A DNA stretch of 64,000 bases, from the NCBI GenBank assembly GCA_039030075.1, contig JBCCEW010000026.1:1-64000 (forward strand), read 5' to 3'. Under the pieces are notes generated by a model, which was not told the DNA's origin, did no database searches, and was given only the letters and a program-made list of their open reading frames with translations. The stretch is from Myxococcota bacterium. Its GTDB lineage: Bacteria; Myxococcota_A; UBA9160; SMWR01. Position numbers and translations under genes: made by a program. Positions 7,495-16,356 of this stretch are shown piece by piece (position 1 is the first letter of the stretch; every line of letters begins with the position of its first letter).

Positions 7495-9555
7495 ATGAGA
7501 CCGAAGAGCACGAGCTGGCGCATGCGCCATTCGAACCCGCGCCGACGTCTCGTGGTCCTGGGGTGTGCCTTGCTGGGAGCGCTCGCGGTGAGCGCCCCGA
7601 TCACCGAGGGCAGCGACCGCTCGGCGCCGCTCTCCTGGGTGTTGGCCGACCCCGGCCGCGGGCTGCGTCACGCGGTCGATGCGCTCGAGCGGGGCGAAGG
7701 ACACCTGGCGGACGCCTTGCTGCGCGCCGTGGCCGAGCGCCATCCCGTGATCGCCGACCACGCGGAGCTGCTGCGGATGCGCCTGCGCGTCGAAGCCCAG
7801 GACTACGAGGGCGCCGTCGCCTTCGAGTCCGCCTGGACGCGTCGCGAGAGTCCGCTGCGCCCGCGCTTCTACACGCTGCTCGGGGACGCCTATCGCGCAC
7901 TCGATCGCGAGAAGCGCGCCCGCGCGGCCTGGGAGTTCGCGTCGGTCGGAACGGGCGGGCGACAGCGTCTCGCCGACCTCGAAATGCGGATCGCGCGCTC
8001 CTATCTCCGCCAGGGCAATCACGAGCGCGCTGCCGAGCGCTTCCTCGAGGTCTGGACGCGCTACCCGGAGTTCGACGCGGCGGATGCGGCGGGCGCCGAA
8101 CTCGAGACCCTCGAGCGTACCCTGGGGAAGCGCCTGCGAACCCCGGACCGCTGGCGCCGTCGCGGCGATGCGCTGTACCGCCGCTACCACAACGAGACCG
8201 CACTCGAGGCCTACGACCGCGCGCTCACGGGTGGGCTCGGTGCCGACAGCAAGGCCCGCGCGCGACACCAGCGCGCCGAGACGCTCTTCCGGCTGCGCCG
8301 CTACCCCGAGGCGATCGAGGCCTACGACCTCTTGCCGCGCAGCGACAAGCGCCGCATCCAACGGGCCCGCGCCCAGGCTCGCTCGGGTCAGGTCGGCGCG
8401 GGGGCACGCGCCCTGGAAAAGCTCGGGGCCGATACGCGCGGCGCCGACGCGATCCGAGCCACCTATCTGGCGGCGCTCCTGTGGGACGGTGAGAACGGCG
8501 GGCCGAAGGCCCGGCGGCTCTTCTCCGAGGTGATCCGACGCGCGCCGAACTCCAGCCTGGCCGCGTCGTCCCGCTGGTGGCTCGGTTGGGATGCGTTCCG
8601 CAACGGCCAGCACGACACCGCCGAGCGTTACTTGCGCGAGCTCGCGGCCGTCGAGAAGGATCCGATCGCGGCGCTGCGCCCGCGCTACTGGCGGATCCGC
8701 GTGCGCGAAGAGCGCGGCGACGGCGATACCGAGGAGGCCTACGCGGCGCTCGCCCGCGACTATCCGTTCACCTACTACGGCTGGCGCGCGCTCGAGCGCA
8801 CGGAAGGGCCGGTGCCTCCGCCCGCGCGTCGGCTGCTCGACGGCGGTCCCGAAGCGCTGGGTCCCGCGGACCTGGCACGCGCGCGCATCCTGCTGGAAGC
8901 GGGGCTGGTGGAAGAGGCGCGCGAGGAGCTCGAGCATCTGTTCTCGAAAGCGCGTGGCTTCGCCGATCGCATGTCGCTGGCGGGGCTCTACGCCGAAGCC
9001 GGCGACTACAGCCGCGCCCAGCGGCTGATGGTGAACGGGTACACCGAGCACCTGGCCCGGGGGCCCGTGCCCGAGCAGATCGAGCTCTGGTGGCACGCCT
9101 GGCCCGCGCCCTACGAGCACGAGCTGCGCGCGGCGCAGCAGCCCGGGGCGCCGAGCCCGGCGCTTGTGTACTCGATCATGCGCGAAGAGAGCGGCTACCG
9201 GCCCGAGGTGATTTCGGTGTCGGGCGCGCGCGGTCTGCTGCAGCTGATGCCGGAGACCGCGACGCGAGTCGCACGCCGCGTAGCGCTCACCACCTTCGAA
9301 CCCGACGACTTGTTCCGGCCCGAGGTGAACATCCAGCTCGGCAGCGCCTACCTCGGCCAGCTCCTGGCGCGCTTCGACGGCTACGCCCCCGCCGCGATCG
9401 GCAGCTACAACGCCGGGCCCCAGGCGGTGTCGCGCTGGCTCAAGGACGAGCTCGCCTCGGAGGACGTCTGGGTCGAGCAGATCCCGTACAGCCAGACACG
9501 CGCCTACGTGAAGCGCGTGCTGCGCAGCCTTCACGCGTACCGCGTTCTCTACTGA
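7495..9555 (+). CDS. Soluble lytic murein transglycosylase (Slt-type, TPR-rich)
   Basis: A 686-residue exported enzyme that cleaves peptidoglycan with formation of 1,6-anhydro ends. After a basic N-terminus and signal-like segment (about residues 16-36) comes a long helical region with TPR-like units (about 60-500), as in the doughnut domain of Slt70. The C-terminal SLT domain (about 540-660) has the catalytic Glu in SIMREESGYRP, then ARGLLQLMPETA, NIQLGSAYLGQLL and AIGSYNAGPQAV, all hallmark motifs. ATG at 7495 is chosen as the first start after the divergent GHL10 gene (108-bp gap); the ATG at 7522 is an alternative. The sugar kinase gene begins 13 bp after the stop. Confidence 0.94.
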   Translation: MRPKSTSWRMRHSNPRRRLVVLGCALLGALAVSAPITEGSDRSAPLSWVLADPGRGLRHAVDALERGEGHLADALLRAVAERHPVIADHAELLRMRLRVEAQDYEGAVAFESAWTRRESPLRPRFYTLLGDAYRALDREKRARAAWEFASVGTGGRQRLADLEMRIARSYLRQGNHERAAERFLEVWTRYPEFDAADAAGAELETLERTLGKRLRTPDRWRRRGDALYRRYHNETALEAYDRALTGGLGADSKARARHQRAETLFRLRRYPEAIEAYDLLPRSDKRRIQRARAQARSGQVGAGARALEKLGADTRGADAIRATYLAALLWDGENGGPKARRLFSEVIRRAPNSSLAASSRWWLGWDAFRNGQHDTAERYLRELAAVEKDPIAALRPRYWRIRVREERGDGDTEEAYAALARDYPFTYYGWRALERTEGPVPPPARRLLDGGPEALGPADLARARILLEAGLVEEAREELEHLFSKARGFADRMSLAGLYAEAGDYSRAQRLMVNGYTEHLARGPVPEQIELWWHAWPAPYEHELRAAQQPGAPSPALVYSIMREESGYRPEVISVSGARGLLQLMPETATRVARRVALTTFEPDDLFRPEVNIQLGSAYLGQLLARFDGYAPAAIGSYNAGPQAVSRWLKDELASEDVWVEQIPYSQTRAYVKRVLRSLHAYRVLY

Positions 9556-9568
9556 GGCATCGGGTCGC

Positions 9569-10543
9569 TTGGCCACGGGTAGCGGTGATCCCTGGTCGGT
9601 TCCGCTCGGTCCGTCCCGGTCCGAAGGGACGCGACGGCTCGACGTCGTGGGCTTCGGCCAGATCTCGCTGGATCGGGTGGCCACGGTCGATGCGTTTCCT
9701 CACCCGGGCGGTCACGAGAGCCAGCTCGGCGGTGCACTCGATCGTCCCGGTGGCCAGATCGCGACCGCGGTGCTCGCGGCCCGCACGCTGGGGTGCCGTG
9801 CCGCGCTGGGCGGTGCGATCGGCGACGATGCCGAGGGTCAGTCGGCGCTCGCGCCTCTGCGGGCGGCGGGGGTCGACACGGCGGGCGTGGCCGCGGTGCC
9901 CGAGGCCCGGACCCGCAGCGCCTGGATCTTCGTCCGGCGCGGCGACGGGGAGCGCAGCGTCCTCGGGTGGCGGGATCCGCGCTGCGCGATTCCGTCGGAC
10001 CTGCGCGACCGCACGGCCATCGCCGACGCGCGTCTACTGCTCGTGGATACCGATGACCTCGACCTCGCGCGCTGGGCGGTCGACGTGGCACGGCAGGTCG
10101 GAACGGCGACTGTGCTCGACGTCGATCGCGCCGATCCGGACACGTGCAGGCTGGCGCGCGACTGCGATTTTCCGATCGTTTCCGAGCTCTTCGTGCGGGA
10201 CCTCTCGGATTTGCTCGATGTCGAGAAGGTGCTCGGCGAGCTACTGGCTGGCGCCAGCCGACTGGCCATCGCGACCCTCGGGCCGCGCGGCGCGGTGGCG
10301 ATGCTGCCGGGGGGCGCGACGCGCAGGCAAGCGGCCGAGGCGGTGTCGGTCGTCGACACCACCGGAGCCGGGGATGTCTTCCGGGGCGCGTTCGCGTGGG
10401 CGGTCCTGGAGGGCTGGGGCGCCGGCGCCTGCCTGGCGGTGGCCGGTGCGGCCGGGGCCCACGCCTGCCAGGGCCTGGGGGCGCAGGCGGCGTTGCCGAC
10501 CGCGGAGCGGCTTCGAGCCCACGCCAGCGCTCCCGCCGCCTAA
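9569..10543 (+). CDS. PfkB-family carbohydrate kinase
   Basis: The 324-residue protein is a ribokinase-like sugar or nucleoside kinase. It shows the N-terminal motif VVGFGQISLD, the glycine-rich GGALDRPGGQIATAVLAA segment, a substrate lid (GDDAEGQSALAPLRAAGVDT) and the C-terminal ATP/anion-hole signature DTTGAGDVFRGAFAWA with the catalytic Asp. The exact sugar cannot be told from sequence. The first codon appears to be TTG at 9569, 13 bp after the lytic transglycosylase, so both may be in one transcript; a link to recycled anhydro-muropeptide sugars is tempting but is inference only. The next gene starts 32 bp after the stop. Confidence 0.9.
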   Translation: MATGSGDPWSVPLGPSRSEGTRRLDVVGFGQISLDRVATVDAFPHPGGHESQLGGALDRPGGQIATAVLAARTLGCRAALGGAIGDDAEGQSALAPLRAAGVDTAGVAAVPEARTRSAWIFVRRGDGERSVLGWRDPRCAIPSDLRDRTAIADARLLLVDTDDLDLARWAVDVARQVGTATVLDVDRADPDTCRLARDCDFPIVSELFVRDLSDLLDVEKVLGELLAGASRLAIATLGPRGAVAMLPGGATRRQAAEAVSVVDTTGAGDVFRGAFAWAVLEGWGAGACLAVAGAAGAHACQGLGAQAALPTAERLRAHASAPAA

Positions 10544-10575
10544 GGAGAGCCACGCGAGTCGCCGAAACGAGGACC

Positions 10576-11025
10576 ATGGCGTCGGGCAAAGCGAAGAGCA
10601 CGCTCCTGCAGCTGTTGGTGCTGCTGGCGATCCTGGCCGGTGGCGGGGCCTACAACTACCACCGCAACCTCGACCTGGAGCAGGCCGAGCAGCGCCCCTA
10701 TCGCACCCTCTCCGATGCGGATCTCGCCACGCTGCTGGCGGCGACCGAGGCCGAGTCCGAACGCCTCGACGGCCGCTACGAGCAGGCGCGCGGGCAGGGC
10801 GCTTCGCGCGCCACGGGGCAGGCCGGTTTCCAGGCGTTCGAGAGCGCCCAGCGCCGCGGTCGGGCGGTGCGCGAGATGGGCTATCAGGCTTCCGAGATGG
10901 GCGCGAGCCTGGCAGAGCTGCGGAGCGAGACGGCACGGCGCGAGGCCGATGCGGGGGCGTGGTACGCCTTCGCCGGGGACGAGTGGCGGCCGATCCTGCG
11001 GCGCGTCTTCCACGTCGAGCTCTAG
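10576..11025 (+). CDS. Small membrane-anchored protein of unknown function
   Basis: The 149-residue product has one N-terminal hydrophobic helix (about residues 9-25, rich in Leu, Ala and Gly) and then a charged, helix-rich body (Glu, Arg, Ala, Gln), possibly coiled-coil, ending in a short Trp-containing segment. I do not recognise a family. ATG at 10576 is preceded by GAGGACC; it is 32 bp downstream of the PfkB-type kinase on the same strand, so likely in the same transcript. It converges with the FYDLN zinc-ribbon gene, whose stop is 42 bp away. Confidence 0.72.
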   Translation: MASGKAKSTLLQLLVLLAILAGGGAYNYHRNLDLEQAEQRPYRTLSDADLATLLAATEAESERLDGRYEQARGQGASRATGQAGFQAFESAQRRGRAVREMGYQASEMGASLAELRSETARREADAGAWYAFAGDEWRPILRRVFHVEL

Positions 11026-11067
11026 GAAGGCGCGACCCGCGTCATCCGCGGCGTCCGGCTTCGCCCG

Positions 11068-11829
11068 CTACGAGCTCTCTTCTTCTTCCTCTTCCTCGAC
11101 CTCGTCGGGCTCATCGACGCTCGCCAGGCCGAGCCCCATCTCCGGCGTCTCCTCGACGATGATCTCTTCTTCGTCCTCGTCGAGCAGGCGGGGCTTCGCC
11201 CGCGGCTCTTCGGGCTCGGGGTCGGGCGTGCGCGGGGGCGGCACGCGCACCTTCGCCTTGCGCGGGGCCTCGTTCTGGTTGGCGCCGCACTTCGGGCAGA
11301 TCGCTTCGGCCTTGCCCAGGTCGTAGAACTTGGCGCCACAAGAGAAGCAGACGTGTTTCTGTCCGAGCTGGCCGCCGCCGGCGACCGGCTTGATCACCGG
11401 AGTCGGACGGGGCAGCTCCGGCCGCTTCGCGGGCGAGCGGCTCGGCCGGACCTTCGGTGCGCGCTTCGCGCGTCCACCGCTCTTCTTCGTGGCCGGGCGC
11501 GCGCCCTCGGGCTTCGCGATCGGCGGCTCGGCCTTCTTCGCCGGGGCTTTCTTCGCAGCGGCCTTCTTCGCGGCCGTCTTCTTGGCGGTCGTCTTCTTGG
11601 CGGTCGCCTTCTTCGTCGTTTTCTTGGCGGCGGCCTTCTTCTTCGTGGCGGCCTTCTTGGCCGGCGCCTTCTTCTTCGTCGCTTTCTTCGCCGCAACCTT
11701 CTTCTTCGGGACCGCCTTCTTCTTGGTGGCCTTCTTCTTCGAGGGCGCCTTCTTCTTGGTGGCGGCCTTCTTGGTCGCTGCCTTCTTCTTGGCGGTCTTC
11801 TTTTTGGTGGCTTTCTTCGCAGGCGTCAT
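11068..11829 (-). CDS. FYDLN-type zinc-ribbon protein with Lys/Ala-rich N-terminal tail
   Basis: The 253-residue protein has two parts. Residues 1 to about 125 are almost entirely Lys, Ala and Thr in KKAATKK-like repeats, like histone H1 C-terminal tails and other bacterial nucleoid-binding tails. Around residue 165-195 is a Cys4 zinc ribbon, CFSCGAKFYDLGKAE followed by CPKCGANQ, the signature of the TIGR02300 FYDLN family. The C-terminus is Pro-rich and very acidic (runs of Glu). FYDLN proteins are usually about 110-130 residues with only the acidic tail; the long basic arm here is extra. Its ATG overlaps the stop of the UDPGP gene as ATGA. DNA or RNA binding is likely but not shown. Confidence 0.85.
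   Translation of the reverse strand: MTPAKKATKKKTAKKKAATKKAATKKKAPSKKKATKKKAVPKKKVAAKKATKKKAPAKKAATKKKAAAKKTTKKATAKKTTAKKTAAKKAAAKKAPAKKAEPPIAKPEGARPATKKSGGRAKRAPKVRPSRSPAKRPELPRPTPVIKPVAGGGQLGQKHVCFSCGAKFYDLGKAEAICPKCGANQNEAPRKAKVRVPPPRTPDPEPEEPRAKPRLLDEDEEEIIVEETPEMGLGLASVDEPDEVEEEEEEESS
11495..11829 (-). repeat. Low-complexity Lys/Ala codon repeat (histone-tail-like)
   Basis: Degenerate tandem repeats of AAGAAG-GCC-type codons on the minus strand encode the KKA/KKT-rich arm of the FYDLN protein. Unit length varies from about 9 to 24 nt. It is coding and in frame throughout, not a CRISPR or an intergenic repeat. Confidence 0.8.
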
Positions 11830-13250
11830 GCGTCGTCTCCGACCCGAAGTTGAATGAGATCGGGCGCATCTTCGATGCGCTCCAGGCCGAGGGCGCGGAG
11901 GTCCTCTGGGCTCCCGATCTTGGATTCGTCGATCTCCACCCAGCCATTGCCTGCGGGGGCGGGGAGGCCCGCAGCTTCGAGCCAACCGCGATATCGCTGG
12001 GAGAGATCGCGGCGGGAGGTTTCGGGCGATTCGCCGCCCGAGGCGTTCTTCACCGGGGAGTACTCGGAGCGCGGTGCCTCGACGACACAGACGTCCTTGG
12101 CGGCGGGCAGGGCGTCGAAGACGAAGCGCTCGAGCTTGAAACCGTTCTCCGCGGCCGGGGTCTGGGTGGCACCCTTCGCGTCGGCCTGGGGAATCTTCTT
12201 CGCGGATGCGTGGAAGGGCAGCCAGCGCTCGGCGTCGCTCGCGATCCGGCGCACGAAGGACACCTCGAGCGCATGCACGGCCACGTTGCCCGCGCCGTAG
12301 AGCAGTTCGCCCTGGGCGTCGCGCGCGTTGCGCTGTTCGTCGTTGATCTCGGTGTACTCGACGACGCCCATCGCGCCATCCACGCGTGCCAGCACGCCCA
12401 TCTTCTCGCCAGGCTCGCGCTTGCGGAGCATCTTGCAGGACATCTCGGCGCGGGCCCGGGCGTGGTGCCCGAGAAATACCGGGTCGCCGAGGGGCAGCAT
12501 CGGGTTGTCGACCTGGTAGTAGAAGATCGTCGAGATGCCCCGGCGCTCCATGTCGTCGAGCGCGCCCGAGTCGAGCAGCGCCGTCAGGGAGCCACCGTGG
12601 CCGTCCGGGTTCTCGAAGACCCGATCGGGCTTCTCGAGCATCAGCTTCCCGTCGAAGTCGAAGCTGGGAACCATGCCCTGGCAGAGAAAGAAGACGTCCC
12701 GTTCGGGCACACCGAAGAAGCCTTCGGCGGCGAAGCCATCGCGGGTCGCGGCGTCCGTCGCCGGGCTGGTCATCACGTACCAGGGGATCGCGGCGCCCGT
12801 GCGGGCACGCAGGTGCAGGAGCTTCTGGGCCTGGAGCGCGAACAGGGTGCGTCCGCTGGCCGGCCCGAGCGGGTAGAGGCCCTTCGGCCCGGGGTAGCCC
12901 AGGCGACTCGCCTGTCCGCCGGCCACGACCATCACCGCCGCCCGGCCATCGCGGAGCAGGGACTCACCGGCCGCCTCGGCCTCGGCCCAGTGCTTCGCGT
13001 CGCCCCCGTGCTCGGGCAGGGCGACGACTTCGGGCGGTTCGAGGCTCGGCGTCCCGGAGGCGTGGGACCGTGTGGCCTGGAAGCCCCGGATCAGGCCCTC
13101 CAAGTCCAACGACGCCAGCTGGCGCCCCAATCGCTCCTGCCCCGACGGATCGAGTTGCTCCCAGAAGGCGAAGACATGCCCTTGGCCCTGGGCCTCGAAG
13201 CGGGCCTTCAACTCCTGGAAATCTGCCGTCGCGGGGCCTTTGCTCACCAC
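11826..13250 (-). CDS. UDPGP-family nucleotide-sugar pyrophosphorylase
   Basis: This 474-residue enzyme belongs to the UTP--hexose-1-phosphate uridylyltransferase (UDPGP) family, which includes eukaryotic UAP1. The nucleotide-binding signature is VMVVAGGQASRLGYPGPKG, then YVMTSPATD, PSFDFDGKL, NPDGHGGS, YYQVDNPML and EYTEI, all in family order. It would make UDP-GlcNAc, UDP-Gal or UDP-Glc from UTP and sugar phosphate; the exact sugar is uncertain. The start is placed at GTG 13250 (or the adjacent GTG at 13247), preceded by GAGGGGTGCGAG. The upstream extension lies in a divergent intergenic region. The stop overlaps the FYDLN gene by 4 bp, an association whose meaning is unclear. The product could feed the polysaccharide genes further right. 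Confidence 0.9.
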   Translation of the reverse strand: MVSKGPATADFQELKARFEAQGQGHVFAFWEQLDPSGQERLGRQLASLDLEGLIRGFQATRSHASGTPSLEPPEVVALPEHGGDAKHWAEAEAAGESLLRDGRAAVMVVAGGQASRLGYPGPKGLYPLGPASGRTLFALQAQKLLHLRARTGAAIPWYVMTSPATDAATRDGFAAEGFFGVPERDVFFLCQGMVPSFDFDGKLMLEKPDRVFENPDGHGGSLTALLDSGALDDMERRGISTIFYYQVDNPMLPLGDPVFLGHHARARAEMSCKMLRKREPGEKMGVLARVDGAMGVVEYTEINDEQRNARDAQGELLYGAGNVAVHALEVSFVRRIASDAERWLPFHASAKKIPQADAKGATQTPAAENGFKLERFVFDALPAAKDVCVVEAPRSEYSPVKNASGGESPETSRRDLSQRYRGWLEAAGLPAPAGNGWVEIDESKIGSPEDLRALGLERIEDAPDLIQLRVGDDA

Positions 13251-13467
13251 CTCGCACCCCTCGGCTGCACTGGGGGCTCCCTGTAGCACAGCCAGGAAAG
13301 CCCAGCACGTCTGGGCAGATGGGACGCCGTTCTGCGGAACCCGAGCGATTCGGGCTGGACCCGGCGCGCTGCGGTCGCCGGCCGGGTGCTGGGGAATTTC
13401 CCTCGCCTCTCCCCCCGGGCGCTCGGGAGCCTCAAGTGGGAGTTCGCGGGCTCCGATCTCGCGGTCG

Positions 13468-14625
13468 ATGCCCGAGCCGAAGCCCCGCGCGACCCACCGC
13501 GACGCTGCCCGGGACGCGGTGCCTGCAGGTACCCCGGCCGCGGAGGGCGGGCGCGTGCGGACCTTCCCCTGCACCGGCTGCGGGGCGGACCTCGTCTTCT
13601 CGGTGGGCCTCCAGGCCCTCGCGTGTCCGTACTGCGGCACGACCCGGGATCTCGACCTCCGCCACGATGCTCCCATCCCGGAGCAGGACCTCCTCTCGGA
13701 GCTCGCGCGCCTGGCGGAGCTGCGCGACGGCGCGAGCGAACGAGCGCCTGTCCTGACCGCGGTCTCCTGCGACTCCTGCGGGGCCGAACTGCGGCTCGGG
13801 CCTCACGCCCAGGCCGATCGCTGCGCCTATTGCGACGCCGTGCTGGTCGGCACGCCGAGCGCCGGGGACACGGCTCCGATCGACGGAATCCTGCCGTTCC
13901 GCATCCAGGCCGAGGCCGCACACGAGGCGCTCGAAGCCTGGCAGCGGGCCCTCTGGTTCGCACCGAACGCCTTCGTCCGCGCGCGCATGCCCGATGCGCT
14001 GCAACGCATCTATCTGCCGTACTGGTGCTTCGATGCGCTCACCTTCACGCGGTTCACGGGCGAGCGGGGCACGGCCCACCGCACGACGGTGAAGGTGAAC
14101 GGACGGCGCACCACCCACACCCGCTGGAGCTGGAAGTCGGTGTCGGGAAGCTTCCAGCACGTGTTCGACGACCACCCGGTGCCCGCCGACGCGACCCTCC
14201 CCGGCGAGGTCCTGCGCGCCCTGGCGCCCTGGCCGACCGAGCGCTGTGTTCCCTTCGAAGCCGGCCTGCTCGCCGGCGCCGTGACGAAGGCGTGTGAGAT
14301 CGAGCTTCCCGAAGCCTTCAAGATCGGCAAGCGCGAGATGGAGTCGCGGCTCGGCGATCGCGCCCGTCAGCAGATCGGCGGCGACGACCAGCGCGTGCAC
14401 CGTCTCGAGACGCGCTGGGATGCGCTGGCCTACAAGCACCTGCTGCTGCCGGTCTGGGTGGTCCCGTTGCGCTGGCGCGAGCGCGTCTACTGGTTGGTGG
14501 TGAACGCCGAGACCGGCGAGGTCCAGGGCGAGCGACCGATCTCGAAGTGGAAGGTCGGACTGGCCATCGCCGCTGCGCTGCTCGCGGTGCTGGGCGTCGC
14601 GCTGCTGAAGGAAAGCGGGCTCTAG
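13468..14625 (+). CDS. Double zinc-ribbon protein with C-terminal membrane anchor
   Basis: The 385-residue product starts with a polar tail, then two zinc ribbons: CTGCGADLVF...CPYCG (about residues 35-55) and CDSCGAELRL...CAYCD (about 95-120). A middle region of about 200 residues (LPFRIQAEAAHEALEAWQ) has W-rich beta-strand patterns, and one hydrophobic helix closes the protein (about 360-380). This is the layout of zinc-ribbon membrane proteins in which a primosome-like or TFIIB-like ribbon pair precedes a domain of unknown function. ATG at 13468 was chosen as the first start after the divergent UDPGP gene. Its stop TAG shares the four bases CTAG (14622-14625) with the stop of the convergent glycosidase. 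Confidence 0.8.
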   Translation: MPEPKPRATHRDAARDAVPAGTPAAEGGRVRTFPCTGCGADLVFSVGLQALACPYCGTTRDLDLRHDAPIPEQDLLSELARLAELRDGASERAPVLTAVSCDSCGAELRLGPHAQADRCAYCDAVLVGTPSAGDTAPIDGILPFRIQAEAAHEALEAWQRALWFAPNAFVRARMPDALQRIYLPYWCFDALTFTRFTGERGTAHRTTVKVNGRRTTHTRWSWKSVSGSFQHVFDDHPVPADATLPGEVLRALAPWPTERCVPFEAGLLAGAVTKACEIELPEAFKIGKREMESRLGDRARQQIGGDDQRVHRLETRWDALAYKHLLLPVWVVPLRWRERVYWLVVNAETGEVQGERPISKWKVGLAIAAALLAVLGVALLKESGL

Positions 14626-16352
14626 CGGCGTCGGGCCCAGCCGACGCCCGCCACGATCCCGACGCCCAACACCAGGAAAGCGAGCAGGCCCGCCGTCGGC
14701 ACGGGCGCAGGTGTGAACTCGAGCACCGCGAGCGACTCCGCCGCGATCGTGACCTGGCTCCCCATGCCCGGTGCGATCGAAATCCCGCCGCTCGGGTCTT
14801 CGAAGCGCCAGATCCGGTGGGGTCGCGCGGGCGCCCCGGCGAGGGAGATGCGGACGCTCCGTGCCGTGGCGTTGCGGTTCACGACGAGGACGCGGGTGGT
14901 CGCGCCGATCTGGCTGGCGAGGAGGGCGCCCAGCCCGGCGTCGAGCCTGCCGTCGGGTTGGCTCGCGGCCGCCAGACGTCGGGCACCGGGATCGATCAGC
15001 AGGGCGAGGAGCTCGTACGCGCGATAGCCCGGCTTCGGCTGTCCGGCGTGGTCGACGACACCGAGCTGGATCGAGCTCGGGAAGAAGTCCCAGAAGATCG
15101 CGCGATGCGCGCGATCGAGGCCGGCCGTCGCGCCGAGGGCGAGGACGGTCGCGATGTGGAGGGGTGGCTCCATGCTGGCGGCGTAGGCCGCATCGCCGGC
15201 GGACGTGGCGAGGTTCGGGCCCCACTCGGCGAGCGCGAGCTCGATGCTCGCGTAGTTCGTGGTCGCCGCGGCGGTGGCCGCGACGCTGGTGATCACGTCG
15301 ACCACTTCGAGCGGGTCGTTCGCGTAGGCGTGAAAGGAGATGAAGTCGAGGGGGACGAACCCGCCCGGAACCCCGGCGCTGTCGAAACCGGTGAGGACCG
15401 TGTTCGTGACCGCTTCGGTGGCGAAACTGCCCAGCCCGAAGCGCAGCTTCCCGGCGTCCGGGTGACTCGAGCCGCTCCGGTAGGCGTCGAGTGCGACGAG
15501 GGTCTGAATCGACATCTCGAAGAAGCGATCGAGCGGCCCCGACTGATCCTCGAAGTCCGGGTCCCAGAAGAACGGAAACTCGGGTTCGTTTCCGACTTCC
15601 CAGTAGTGAACCGGGCGACCCGGTTCCGCACCCACCCCTTCGACGATGCGTTCGACCACGCCGGTCGCAGCCGCCGCGAAGACCGCGGCGTCGGCCGGTC
15701 GGATGTTGCTGACGCGGTTCTGGAAGCTCCAGCTGCAATTCGTGCGTAGCGGTGTCGGGTTGACCGCCAAGGCGCGCGGCATGGCGTCGAACGAGACGAA
15801 GGAGGAGGCTCCGAAGGTGGCCGCCGTGTCGATGACCTCGCGGAGGTAGTCGAGCTGGTAACGGGCATCGTCGTTCGTGTCTGCCAGCGTGACGGGCTGG
15901 CCGTCGTCGGAGAACCAATCGCGGGACGCGATCAGCGCGAGGTCGTTCGGTTCGGACGCGGCCATCTGCGGCAGCGGGATCGGGCAGGGGGACCCGTCGG
16001 TCAGGGTCGAAAAGAGCTGGGTCGAGTTCTCCCAACGCCCGACACTCACGCGCCATTCCGAGAACCCGATCGCCTGCATGCGCGCGGGCAGCCCGGGCTG
16101 GCCCGCGTAGTCGTAGAGCGCGCCCGAGAGGTCGTAGTGGCCGAGCAGGGCGGGGGAGAGCGCTTCGAGCGGGGCCGCGGGGTCGAGCGAGATCTCCCAG
16201 TCGGCTGCGGCCTGCGCGTGGGCGGCCAGTGCTACGAGGGCGATCGCGCAGGCCACGCTCAGGCGCGCGCGCACCTTCCGGAGGCACACCTGGACGGCGG
16301 AACACGGCGACGACGCCCTGCGTGAGGGAAGGCCGAAAGGCATCGTCGCCAT
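14622..16352 (-). CDS. Secreted clan GH-A glycosidase (GH39-like) with C-terminal sorting-type tail
   Basis: The 576-residue product has an N-terminal signal region (about residues 24-48, ending AHAQAAAD), a TIM-barrel and a beta-rich C-terminal domain. The acid/base Glu is likely that of YWEVGNEPEF (about 247) and the nucleophile that of LALAEWGPN (about 357), the spacing and context of GH39/GH51-type retaining enzymes. The last 28 residues are VPTAG, a hydrophobic helix and a WARRR end. This resembles the IPTL/PEP-CTERM class of exosortase sorting signals, so surface release or anchoring is inferred. Substrate is unknown. Start could be the ATG at 16352, 16343 or a later codon at the signal peptide. 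It follows the Usp gene on the same strand by only 4 bp. Confidence 0.82.
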   Translation of the reverse strand: MATMPFGLPSRRASSPCSAVQVCLRKVRARLSVACAIALVALAAHAQAAADWEISLDPAAPLEALSPALLGHYDLSGALYDYAGQPGLPARMQAIGFSEWRVSVGRWENSTQLFSTLTDGSPCPIPLPQMAASEPNDLALIASRDWFSDDGQPVTLADTNDDARYQLDYLREVIDTAATFGASSFVSFDAMPRALAVNPTPLRTNCSWSFQNRVSNIRPADAAVFAAAATGVVERIVEGVGAEPGRPVHYWEVGNEPEFPFFWDPDFEDQSGPLDRFFEMSIQTLVALDAYRSGSSHPDAGKLRFGLGSFATEAVTNTVLTGFDSAGVPGGFVPLDFISFHAYANDPLEVVDVITSVAATAAATTNYASIELALAEWGPNLATSAGDAAYAASMEPPLHIATVLALGATAGLDRAHRAIFWDFFPSSIQLGVVDHAGQPKPGYRAYELLALLIDPGARRLAAASQPDGRLDAGLGALLASQIGATTRVLVVNRNATARSVRISLAGAPARPHRIWRFEDPSGGISIAPGMGSQVTIAAESLAVLEFTPAPVPTAGLLAFLVLGVGIVAGVGWARRR

Positions 16353-16356
16353 TCTC

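Noticed and set aside
7389-9684. Extension of the GHL10 gene across the divergent transglycosylase
   Set aside because: The extra sequence is the reverse complement of the transglycosylase and lacks motifs; a GTG at 7386 starts a signal-peptide-like segment.
11495-11829. Lys/Ala repeats as evidence of horizontal transfer
   Set aside because: Base and codon use match neighbours; low-complexity basic arms arise within lineages.
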